Of a DNA stretch of 41,064 bases, positions 17,135 to 25,164 are shown piece after piece (positions within the stretch are counted from its first letter, which is position 1; each line of letters opens with the position of its first letter). This DNA is from Clostridiales bacterium (lineage in GTDB: Bacteria; Bacillota; Clostridia; Lachnospirales; Lachnospiraceae): contig DUNZ01000144.1 in NCBI GenBank assembly GCA_012839085.1, positions 1-41,064 on the forward strand, in the 5' to 3' direction. The translations under genes were made by a program, and so were the position numbers. The notes below the pieces were generated by a model. It did no database searches. It had not been told where the DNA came from and worked only from the letters and a program-made list of their open reading frames with translations.

Positions 17135-18052
17135 TTATTCATCGTCTAATAAGGATTTACCTTCCTTTTTCTCTAATAACTCCAGTGCTCTTAGCTCATC
17201 ATCTTCAATGGATGATAGTATCTTTTCTTTCTTTCTTTTCTGTTTAAATTTAAGGTCATCCACCTTATATTCCCGAACTTCTTTCTCGTCGTTTTCTAAG
17301 GTTACAATCACCTTTACCAATTGTTTTAATACACTTACACTTTGAACTTCTCCACGTAAACCATCCATGGTAGTAACCATATCACCTACATTAGGTAATT
17401 TGCTGTTCAATTCCTCGTAAGCCTCTTCCTCATTTTTCAGACAACACATTAGTCTTCCACATACTCCTGAAATCTTAGTGGGATTTAGAGAAAGATTTTG
17501 TTCTTTTGCCATTTTAATGGAAACCGGTGCAAATTCCGATAAATAGGTATGACAACAAAGGGGTCTTCCGCAAATACCAATACCCCCGACAATTTTGGTC
17601 TCATCCCTTACACCAATTTGCCTTAACTCAATCCTAGTTTTAAATACCGATGCCAAATCCTTTACCAGTTCTCTAAAATCGATTCTTCCATCGGCTGTAA
17701 AATAAAATAATACTTTATTATTATCAAAAGTGTACTCACAATCAATTAATTTCATATCCAAGCCGTGTTTCTTAATCTTTTCCAGACATATACTGAAGGC
17801 TTCTTTTTCTTTATCTTTATTCTTACGTTCCGTTTCATCATCTTCCGGTGTTGCCGGACGAATGACAGGTTTTAAGGGTTGAATTATTTTGTCATCCTCA
17901 ACATCCCTAGGGCCAAGTACAACCAAACCATACTCGATACCTCTTGCTGTTTCTACAATTACATGCTCTCCTTCATATATATCAAAACCCGCAGGATCGA
18001 AATAATATATTTTACCAGCCCTACGAAATCTGACGCCTATAACATTAACCAT
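17135..18052 (-). CDS. ricT: PSP1-domain protein, RicT/YaaT
   Basis: A 305-aa PSP1-domain protein. The Cys-rich signature is intact: CGRPLCCHTYL, then CGRLMCCLKNEE about 35 residues later. In B. subtilis RicT joins RicA and RicF in an FeS-containing complex that promotes RNase Y-dependent mRNA maturation and affects Spo0A phosphorylation. The Lys/Glu-rich C-terminal tail is a variable region. The start is ATG 18052 (MVNVIGV), with AGGAG 7 bases upstream; the ATG two codons earlier is too close to that site. It overlaps the end of holB by 8 bases, showing translational coupling. Confidence 0.93.
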   Translation of the reverse strand: MVNVIGVRFRRAGKIYYFDPAGFDIYEGEHVIVETARGIEYGLVVLGPRDVEDDKIIQPLKPVIRPATPEDDETERKNKDKEKEAFSICLEKIKKHGLDMKLIDCEYTFDNNKVLFYFTADGRIDFRELVKDLASVFKTRIELRQIGVRDETKIVGGIGICGRPLCCHTYLSEFAPVSIKMAKEQNLSLNPTKISGVCGRLMCCLKNEEEAYEELNSKLPNVGDMVTTMDGLRGEVQSVSVLKQLVKVIVTLENDEKEVREYKVDDLKFKQKRKKEKILSSIEDDELRALELLEKKEGKSLLDDE

Positions 18053-19040
18053 TACCATTCTCCTTTATTGTAAGTAACATAAGCTCAATTGCTATATCAA
18101 AATTCACGTTTGCCCTTAGTCTAAGTTTCGCTTTCTCCAGTGCCTCAATAATTTTATCTATATTTTCATAACTTCTCCTAATGGCTTGATTCTGTATCGA
18201 TGATAATTCTCCTTTATACATCAAAAGGTTGGGATTCTTTGTTGCCTTAAACATTAGTACATCCCTATACCAAAGAATCATTAAATCAATATAATCATCG
18301 ATCGCTTCTTTGTTTTCTGATATGTTTTTTAAGCTAGTGATAATCTCATGCAGTTCCATATCATCGATATTCTTTAGTATATGAAGAACATCATCCTTCA
18401 TACGGTCAAAATTCTCTGAAGAAGCATATCGCAGAGCTTTCCCTACATTGCCTCCAGAAAAATTAGCTGCAATCTCTGCCAAATAATCCGGAATCTGATG
18501 GTTGGTCATTAAATATTCCATGATAGCCTCTTTACCAACGGGCCTTAAATTCAGTTGAATACACCTAGATAATATGGTTGGTAAAATAGTAGCAATATTG
18601 CTGACTAAAAGTAAAAACAAAGCATATTCCGGTGGTTCTTCTATGGTCTTTAACAGAGCATTCTGAGCCTGTTCTGTAAGCTTTTCAGCCTCATCGATAA
18701 TATAGATTTTATATGAACTACTATACGGCTTAACAAAGATATCTGAATTTACCTGAAGACGTATATCATCTACTCCAATGCTTTTCTTTTCATGAGTAAC
18801 CCAGATAATATCCGGATGGTTGTTTGTTTCCGCTTGCATACAGGATTTGCAATGGTTACAGGATTGTATTCCACCCTCTTCACATTGAAGGGTTTTGGCA
18901 AAAGCCGATGCAATCAACTTTTTTCCCATACCTTCTTCTCCATGGATAATATAGGAGTGGGAGACTTTTCCTGCCTGTATGGCATGCTGTAAGTGCTCAA
19001 TAATATTTTCATTTCCAATGATTTGTTTAAAGTCTTGCAT
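18045..19040 (-). CDS. holB: DNA polymerase III delta' subunit
   Basis: A 331-aa clamp-loader subunit. It has an AAA+ N-terminus (QDFKQIIGNENIIEHLQHAI), the altered P-loop HGEEGMGKKL, a zinc-binding Cys group (CEEGGIQSCNHCKSCM, about 53-68) and the SRC motif in TILSRCIQL. It works with the tau/gamma and delta subunits to load the sliding clamp. It is placed between yaaR and ricT as in many Firmicutes. Start: the ATG follows GAGAGTGGTTGA. Confidence 0.95.
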   Translation of the reverse strand: MQDFKQIIGNENIIEHLQHAIQAGKVSHSYIIHGEEGMGKKLIASAFAKTLQCEEGGIQSCNHCKSCMQAETNNHPDIIWVTHEKKSIGVDDIRLQVNSDIFVKPYSSSYKIYIIDEAEKLTEQAQNALLKTIEEPPEYALFLLLVSNIATILPTILSRCIQLNLRPVGKEAIMEYLMTNHQIPDYLAEIAANFSGGNVGKALRYASSENFDRMKDDVLHILKNIDDMELHEIITSLKNISENKEAIDDYIDLMILWYRDVLMFKATKNPNLLMYKGELSSIQNQAIRRSYENIDKIIEALEKAKLRLRANVNFDIAIELMLLTIKENGNG

Positions 19041-19070
19041 TCAACCACTCTCACTAAGAGGTTTCTTCTT

Positions 19071-19511
19071 TTATGTCAGTATATCCAATAGAAGACCCCT
19101 AATTTCATCTATTTTATTAAGGATAATAAGATGATCCTTTTCATCCTTAATCAACTCCAGTGCCAACTCATCAAGATTTTTATCAACCAGCTTAATCATG
19201 GTATATACCCGATGTCTACCTCTTTTATCTAAAAAGTTTTCTCTTGAAAATTTATGGGAACGATTAACGATTTCATTCATAAACTCCTTAATCAATTCCC
19301 GATAATGTTTCATATCTTTTAAATCCATATGCTTGGCTAATTTTTTACCTTGTGCTGAAATATCCTCCAGCATCATATTTAACCTAGCGGCCAATTCCTG
19401 TTCTTCTATATGTGATATTAAGGTGAATTTAAAAGAACCATCCTTTTCAGAGATTGGTGCCTTAGGTACGATCTGATTCACTGTTTGCATCTGGTTAACT
19501 TTAATATCCAT
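19071..19511 (-). CDS. yaaR: YaaR family protein (DUF327)
   Basis: A 146-aa protein with no signal peptide. The C-terminal half ([19 protein letters not shown], then [20 protein letters not shown]) is the DUF327/YaaR signature, and the length equals that usual for the family. Its function is unknown; it always travels with holB and ricT. The start is ATG 19511, with GGGAG 6 bases upstream; a TTG two codons earlier is less likely. Confidence 0.9.
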   Translation of the reverse strand: MDIKVNQMQTVNQIVPKAPISEKDGSFKFTLISHIEEQELAARLNMMLEDISAQGKKLAKHMDLKDMKHYRELIKEFMNEIVNRSHKFSRENFLDKRGRHRVYTMIKLVDKNLDELALELIKDEKDHLIILNKIDEIRGLLLDILT

Positions 19512-19591
19512 ACACAACTCCCTTGTTCTTTTCCAATCAATTACCAGTGGTACAAGTATAACATATTATTTTCCTACTTAATAGTACTCAT

Positions 19592-20191
19592 TTAAGAGGA
19601 TTGCCTAAGCATATTTTTTATGTCTTGACTTATCATTTTTAAACAAACATGAATGTTTCGATTTGTGTACCTTTTCACAATCCCACACTTTTGTAGATTT
19701 TCCTCTGAAAAATCCTCCTCATCTGCCAAGTAACGTCTGCACATTTCGGCATATTTGGGATTTTCTTGTTTTAACTCTCTTTTTAGAGCCCTTTGCAATC
19801 GAATTCCATCATCAACTTCTATATATATAGGGAATACTTTATCTTTACCAAAGTATTCTTTCATTTGCATATATGTTTCCAAGGTTCCAATCATTAAATA
19901 GTCCGACTTACTTAAATCGATTTGACCGTCATTGGCGGTAAAATAATGCCATGTTCCATGAATTGTCTCATAGGATCTATGTTCAATAATTTTATTCTGC
20001 TTTTTTAAATCCCATAAATAATCTTCATTTACAAAATGATACTCTACGCCATCGGTTTCGGCTATTCGCTTTGGCCTTGTAGTATACATGGTAACTGTTT
20101 TTAATTGCAATTCTTCCGATTCAAGCAGTCGTTTATATATGGTATCCTTCCCTGTTGCACTTTTTCCTATTACGATAAAAATTTTAGCCAT
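19592..20191 (-). CDS. Guanylate kinase-like protein
   Basis: A 199-aa P-loop kinase of the guanylate-kinase fold: P-loop GKSATGKDTIYK, the GMP-binding TTRPKR motif, and GVEYHFVNEDYLWDLKKQ. It lacks the usual PSGVGK-type loop and is diverged from the housekeeping enzyme, so it may be a paralogue with another nucleotide or regulatory role. B. subtilis has tmk near this place. It is first in the leftward block or co-transcribed with the GGDEF gene 48 bases upstream. Start: GAGAGGATAAAACC before the ATG. Confidence 0.8.
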   Translation of the reverse strand: MAKIFIVIGKSATGKDTIYKRLLESEELQLKTVTMYTTRPKRIAETDGVEYHFVNEDYLWDLKKQNKIIEHRSYETIHGTWHYFTANDGQIDLSKSDYLMIGTLETYMQMKEYFGKDKVFPIYIEVDDGIRLQRALKRELKQENPKYAEMCRRYLADEEDFSEENLQKCGIVKRYTNRNIHVCLKMISQDIKNMLRQSS

Positions 20192-20239
20192 GGTTTTATC
20201 CTCTCTAACTACCGTATGCCTTAAAACTTATAATTCCAG

Positions 20240-22165
20240 CTATCCTTTTTGATTCTTCTCGTCCATTTTTTGAAGTCTCAAACGATATTTTTCTTTTTCA
20301 TATTTTTGTTGATACATCTTTGCATCGGCAACGACAATACAATCCTCGATGGTAGTTGATTGATTCGGTAAGATAATGCTCCAACCATAACTAACGTCTA
20401 CCATAAATAAATATCCTTCTTCAACATTAAAGCGTTTGATTTCTTCTTCAAAGCTTCTTACAAAACGCTCCATCTTAGACTCATCATATTCCAGACCAAT
20501 TACGGTAAACTCATCGCCCCCAACACGCATACAGATCTCATCATCCTTAGCAGCTTTAAATAAGGCGTTGGCAACGGCTTTTATAGCGACATCTCCTCCG
20601 GCATGACCAAAATTGTCATTGATATATTTTAGCTTGTCCATGTCCGCTGTAAATACCATAAGCTTAGTTTGTTCTACAATGCTTTGATCTAAGTATTTCT
20701 GACCCAACATATCCAAAGCTCTTCGATTATATAATCCCGTCAATTCATCCTTGATATACATATCTTCCATTTTATATATTAATCGGCTCATCTCGGTATT
20801 AACCCGGACATTTTCTAGTGCATTACATATATTAATCAACCAGCCCTGATAATGCACTTTATAGGCCTGTGGCTCATAAAAACTAATTGCCGTATATCCA
20901 AAGCACTTTTCCTGGTAATGAAGCATATTAAACATAAAAAACTGTGGATCTTTATCCTTATGACATGATGGAAGCAAAGAATGATTCACTGAAAATTCTT
21001 CTTTCTGTAACCATTCACCATTCCTTATACCAACTTCCATAATCATATCTTTTCCATACTTGGTATCTGTAATATTCTCTTCATCAAAGGCATCCCAGTC
21101 TTTGTGAAGACACATATAAAAACTAGCATAACCTTCATTCATATATGTACAGGCTGCTACTTTTTGATCCAATTCATCGATGGCCTTAACTCCTGTAAGA
21201 TCAATGGACATAAATGCATTATTCTGAATGGCCAATTCCTTTGCCTCAATCTCTTCAATAATGCGATTTCGTCTAGCGTTCATAAGATCGCCGCTTCTTC
21301 TAACTTCACATCCACAGGATTCTCTAAAATAAGTTACGGTCTTAAGATAAGAATTTTTATCCTGATTGATAGCTTCACTATGTTTATGTATTTTATCCAC
21401 TGCTTCTATCCCCATTTCAAATATGGGCATAGAGGCAGTCGTGATGGAAGGACTGAAATCTTCTGCTACTGTTACATCATCACAACCAGATACCGCAATA
21501 TCCTCTGGTACGGAATAGCCTTTCTCTGACAATGCATTACATACTGTAAAAGCCATATAATCATTGGCACAGATAATTGCCTCTGGTATCATCTCAGGAT
21601 CCTTTAACCATTGTTCCACTGCGTGATAGCCAGCTTCCTTCCAGAAGTCCCCATAAAAAACTCTTTCTTCTTCAAATGGAACATCAAAAGCAGAAAGCGC
21701 TCGTTTAAAGGCTTCCAATCGTTTTATAGAAGCTGGATTATCCTTTGGCCCGGTTAAAAAATTGATTTTTCTATATCCATGATGATCTAGAAAATGAAAT
21801 AATATTTCATCCATTACGGTATCATCATCGATTAAAACATTATAATATTCATCTCTTTTTTGCCTAATACTGACAACAGGACAATTACTATCTTTACGTA
21901 TATGTTCCCTAATTCTTTGCTCAAATCCTTCTCCGTAACTATCGGGAATTATAATAATCCCATCTAAGTCCTCATAATTTGGAAGGTCAGCAATATCTTG
22001 CTCACCTACTTCATACTGTGCATTTCCTAAATAATTTGTAAAAAAGGCAACATTATATCCTAACTCCTTAGACTTTAAGCAGATCCCTCTCATCAGTGTA
22101 TCCTGAAACTCCTGATGAATCTGTGTTATAAAAACTCCTATCGTTTTTCTGCCATTTCGAAACAT
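20240..22165 (-). CDS. Sugar-binding-protein-like sensor fused to a GGDEF diguanylate cyclase
   Basis: A 641-aa cytoplasmic protein. The N-terminal half (about 1-280) is a LacI-type periplasmic-binding fold without the DNA-binding headpiece: RKTIGVFITQIHQEFQ at the start and CANDYMAFTVCNALSEKGY, DIAVSGCDDV later. A middle region links it to a GGDEF domain (about 470-635) with an intact GGDEF motif (about 549-553) in RVGGDEFTVIG, so it should make c-di-GMP. No RxxD inhibitory site is seen at the expected spacing. A sugar-like ligand could set its activity (inference). Longer starts run into a promoter-like region, so ATG 22165 (MFRNGRK, behind GGGGATACAGA) is preferred. Confidence 0.87.
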   Translation of the reverse strand: MFRNGRKTIGVFITQIHQEFQDTLMRGICLKSKELGYNVAFFTNYLGNAQYEVGEQDIADLPNYEDLDGIIIIPDSYGEGFEQRIREHIRKDSNCPVVSIRQKRDEYYNVLIDDDTVMDEILFHFLDHHGYRKINFLTGPKDNPASIKRLEAFKRALSAFDVPFEEERVFYGDFWKEAGYHAVEQWLKDPEMIPEAIICANDYMAFTVCNALSEKGYSVPEDIAVSGCDDVTVAEDFSPSITTASMPIFEMGIEAVDKIHKHSEAINQDKNSYLKTVTYFRESCGCEVRRSGDLMNARRNRIIEEIEAKELAIQNNAFMSIDLTGVKAIDELDQKVAACTYMNEGYASFYMCLHKDWDAFDEENITDTKYGKDMIMEVGIRNGEWLQKEEFSVNHSLLPSCHKDKDPQFFMFNMLHYQEKCFGYTAISFYEPQAYKVHYQGWLINICNALENVRVNTEMSRLIYKMEDMYIKDELTGLYNRRALDMLGQKYLDQSIVEQTKLMVFTADMDKLKYINDNFGHAGGDVAIKAVANALFKAAKDDEICMRVGGDEFTVIGLEYDESKMERFVRSFEEEIKRFNVEEGYLFMVDVSYGWSIILPNQSTTIEDCIVVADAKMYQQKYEKEKYRLRLQKMDEKNQKG

Positions 22166-22513
22166 TCTGTATCCCCAATCTCTAAAAAGTTTTGTCAGAT
22201 TAGTCAAATATCCTATCATACTGCCTAATATTACTAGTACATTATTACTATATAACAAAATGTAAAAAAACACAAGTTATCAATATATTTTCTCTCCATG
22301 AAAGAGTATCCTATGTAGACTTCTATAGTCAGTTCGGCCCGCTTACTGGAAAAATATCTAGCTGCAAAATAAGCCCGGGAACTTTAAAATTACCCCGGGC
22401 CTTTATTATACTTATTTCAGCTGTTTTTGTTTATTTTTAATTGTTATTTATCTTCATTAATATCTCTTAATAAGCGAATCATAAGCCAACTTCATACCAA
22501 TTCCTAGAAATCT
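22166..22513. other. Intergenic stretch between lipoprotein and GGDEF genes
   Basis: About 350 bases. It holds the hairpin at 22373-22400 and AT-rich sequence that includes a plausible leftward promoter near 22235-22270 (for example TTGTGT then TATATA). No gene is supported. Confidence 0.45.
22373..22400 (-). terminator. GC-rich hairpin, likely terminator of the lipoprotein gene
   Basis: GCCCGGG and CCCGGGC arms, 14 bases apart, in otherwise AT-rich DNA. T-rich runs follow on both strands (CTTTATTATA to the right, TTATTTT to the left). It lies about 115 bases after the stop at 22514. Confidence 0.55.
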
Positions 22514-23428
22514 TTACTCTTGGGTAAAGTTTAAAGTAATCGGATCCGTATCTATGATGGTATCCCAGGTATCCGTATTAAAGATGGTTAGATAAAACTG
22601 AGCCGTATCGATTTGACTAATACCGTTGTCATCTAGGTTTAAAAAATGTATACCTTCAAATGCTTTTTTACCTGGTGACACTTCACAGGAGAAGGCCGGT
22701 TCAACCATAAATCCATTTACAGATACATTTCTTGATTGAATAGTAATCCCATCCTCTGAATTATTTTCAATGTAGAGCTGAATGGATGGGCCCATAATTT
22801 CATTTTCTGTATTTAGTCCTTTCGAGATGACTCTTATTCCTTCTCCTTCGAAAATAAGCTCCCCACTATCATCATAACTTTGTGTATAGCTTTCACTGAC
22901 CGAGGTGTTGATTACAATAGGATCTGTATCTAAGATGGTATCCCAGGTGTCTGTATCAAAAATATGAAGTCGTAATTCCACAATGGCGATTTTATCAATT
23001 GCACTTGCTTCCAAATCACTGGACATAAAAACGATGGAGTCATTGGCCTTCATTCCAGCAGCAACATCACAGGATAAGGTGGAGTCAATCATCAAATTAT
23101 TAATGGATACATCCCTTGCTTGAACCGTTATATTGGTCTGTGTAGAATTTTCAACAATTAACTTTATCTCTGATCCAAATAAAGTTTCTTCATCAAGTTC
23201 CGTAGCGGTTACCTTAATTCCATCCTGATCAATAAGAACCTGTTCCGTAATGGTAACGCTTTCATCCTCCGAATCATTGGTATCATCATTCTTTCCGTCA
23301 TCGGTTCCATCATTTACACCTTTCGTATTGTCCCCTCCATTATCTGGGTTCTTACCAGTATCTGCCCCACACCCGGATAAACTCAATATTAAAACAAATA
23401 TTAATAGTATACTTAAAAATTTTTTCAT
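22514..23428 (-). CDS. Lipoprotein with two tandem immunoglobulin-like repeats
   Basis: A 304-aa lipoprotein. Signal peptide with lipobox LSLSGC (Cys20), then an Asp/Asn/Gly-rich linker (about 21-58), then two tandem copies of one domain (about 67-177 and 192-301). Both copies share the core IENS/VENS, VS(I/V)N, LSC/FSCEV and a DTDTWDTI(L/I)DTDPI end. The domain resembles DUF4352-type or other beta-sandwich domains of surface lipoproteins; no enzyme motif is seen and no function is assigned. The start is ATG 23428 (MKKFLS), with GGAGGGAG just upstream; a longer frame of 9 codons lacks a site. Monocistronic. Confidence 0.82.
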   Translation of the reverse strand: MKKFLSILLIFVLILSLSGCGADTGKNPDNGGDNTKGVNDGTDDGKNDDTNDSEDESVTITEQVLIDQDGIKVTATELDEETLFGSEIKLIVENSTQTNITVQARDVSINNLMIDSTLSCDVAAGMKANDSIVFMSSDLEASAIDKIAIVELRLHIFDTDTWDTILDTDPIVINTSVSESYTQSYDDSGELIFEGEGIRVISKGLNTENEIMGPSIQLYIENNSEDGITIQSRNVSVNGFMVEPAFSCEVSPGKKAFEGIHFLNLDDNGISQIDTAQFYLTIFNTDTWDTIIDTDPITLNFTQE

Positions 23429-23794
23429 ATGCTCCCTCCAATTTCTATATCCCAATTTCCCAAAAGGTAAAAGTACTTTTCTTCTTTCTTACATCCCTGG
23501 TTCCATATTTTAGTGCTAGGAATTAGACTTCTTTTCAAAGAATAGTCTACCCATTTTTCATCTTTTAATTTAATAGCAATCTGACCCAAGGATTGTTAAG
23601 AACCCCAGTAAATACATAAGAAAATCTTATACGGTACATAAATAGTATTAGTTTTATTATTATAAGAATTCGTGGTATAATAATTCTGTAAACTTTTACA
23701 CATTGACTTCTAAAAGTTTTTAAAATATCTAATGAGATTATTAAATTTTTGAAATTATATCATTTAGACAATAAATATAAAGGGAGTGTAATTC
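23429..23794. other. Divergent intergenic region upstream of lipoprotein and CofE-like genes
   Basis: About 365 bases. It contains a bulged hairpin in the lipoprotein leader (TAGACTTCTTT at 23524-23534 with AAAGAATAGTCTA at 23537-23549) and rightward promoter candidates. No gene is supported on either strand. Confidence 0.45.
23703..23731 (+). promoter_or_regulatory. Promoter candidate for the CofE-like gene
   Basis: TTGACT (23703-23708), 17 bases, TATCTA (23726-23731). An alternative extended -10 element, TGGTATAAT, ends at 23682 but has only a weak -35. Confidence 0.45.
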
Positions 23795-24985
23795 ATGGAA
23801 AGATTAATCGGTACAATATCAAGAGGTGTACGGGCGCCAATCATCCGAAGTGGAGATGATATCGTAGAGGTTGTAGTATCCAGTGTTCTTAATGCTGCAA
23901 AAAGCGAGAACTTCCAACTAAATGACAAGGACGTTGTGGCTATAACGGAAGCTGTTGTTGCCAGAGCCCAAGGCAATTACGCTAATGTAGATCAAGTTGC
24001 TACCGATATTCAAGATAAATTTGGTGAAACTACCCTTGGTGTTATATTTCCTATTTTGAGTAGAAACCGTTTTTCTATCTGCCTAAAGGGAATCGCTAGA
24101 GGATCCAAAAAAATTGTATTAATGTTAAGTTATCCTTCTGATGAAGTAGGTAACCATCTAGTTGATTTAGACACCTTAGATGAAAAAGGAATCAATCTAT
24201 GGACCGATGTATTGACCGAAGAAATGTACCGTGAGCTTTTCGGATATCAAAAACATCCTTTTACTGGCGTTGATTATATTGAGTATTATAAAGATCTAAT
24301 AAAAAAGGAAGGCTGCGAAGTAGAGATTGTATTGGCCAATGACTGTCGCACCATTTTAAAATATACAAAAAATGTGCTTTGTTGCGATATTCATTCTAGA
24401 GCAAGAACCAAGCGTTTATTAAAGGCCAATGGTGCAAATATCGTATATAGCCTTGATGAAATACTTAATTCCCCCGTTAAGGGAAGCGGATATAACGAAC
24501 ACTACGGTTTATTAGGAAGCAATAAAGCAACGGAAGAAACAATTAAATTATTCCCTAGGGATTGTCAACCCATCGTAGATAAAATTCAGGAAAGATTCTA
24601 TCAAGAAACAGGAAAACAAATCGAAGTCATGGTTTATGGCGACGGAGCTTTCAAAGATCCCATCGGAAAGATATGGGAACTAGCAGACCCTGTCGTGTCT
24701 CCTGCATATACTTCTGGATTAGAGGGTCAACCCAATGAGATTAAATTAAAATATTTGGCTGACAATGATTTTGCTCACTTAGAAGGGGAAGAATTAAAGA
24801 AAGCTATTTCCGATTATATACGCAATAAAGACAATGATTTGGTAGGCAAAATGGCATCCCAAGGTACAACTCCTCGTCGTATTACAGACCTTTTAGGCTC
24901 CTTATGTGATCTAACCTCAGGTAGTGGGGATAAGGGGACTCCTATTGTTTTGGTACAGGGCTATTTTGACAACTTTACAAAATAA
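23795..24985 (+). CDS. Coenzyme F420-0:L-glutamate ligase (CofE)-like protein
   Basis: A 396-aa protein of the F420 gamma-glutamyl ligase (CofE/FbiB-like) superfamily. The N-terminus LIGTISRGVRAPIIRSGDDI and the later ANDCRTI and DGAFKDPIGKIWELADPVVSP resemble that fold. Archaeal CofE adds glutamate to F420 using GTP. Clostridia are not known for F420, so it probably ligates Glu or another amino acid to a different substrate (inference). It is longer than archaeal CofE (about 250 aa). It has its own promoter and terminator. Start: AAGGGAGTG 6 bases before the ATG. Confidence 0.75.
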   Translation: MERLIGTISRGVRAPIIRSGDDIVEVVVSSVLNAAKSENFQLNDKDVVAITEAVVARAQGNYANVDQVATDIQDKFGETTLGVIFPILSRNRFSICLKGIARGSKKIVLMLSYPSDEVGNHLVDLDTLDEKGINLWTDVLTEEMYRELFGYQKHPFTGVDYIEYYKDLIKKEGCEVEIVLANDCRTILKYTKNVLCCDIHSRARTKRLLKANGANIVYSLDEILNSPVKGSGYNEHYGLLGSNKATEETIKLFPRDCQPIVDKIQERFYQETGKQIEVMVYGDGAFKDPIGKIWELADPVVSPAYTSGLEGQPNEIKLKYLADNDFAHLEGEELKKAISDYIRNKDNDLVGKMASQGTTPRRITDLLGSLCDLTSGSGDKGTPIVLVQGYFDNFTK

Positions 24986-24998
24986 TTTAATGAAGAAT

Positions 24999-25045
24999 AA
25001 GGATATCCCCTAATCTTTTTCAAAGGCTATGGGATATCCTTTTTT
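24999..25045 (+). terminator. Terminator after the CofE-like gene
   Basis: An 11-bp perfect stem (AAGGATATCCC with GGGATATCCTT) and a 21-base loop, followed by TTTTTTAT. Confidence 0.8.
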
Positions 25046-25164
25046 ATAATATTTGCAGATTATGTTTGGCAAGAAAACCAATCTAGGGTATGAAAGTTTC
25101 TGAATGGGAAACCCTACTATAGTAATGGGTTATGATTGATCTACCCAACTATAGGAGTGGTGCT

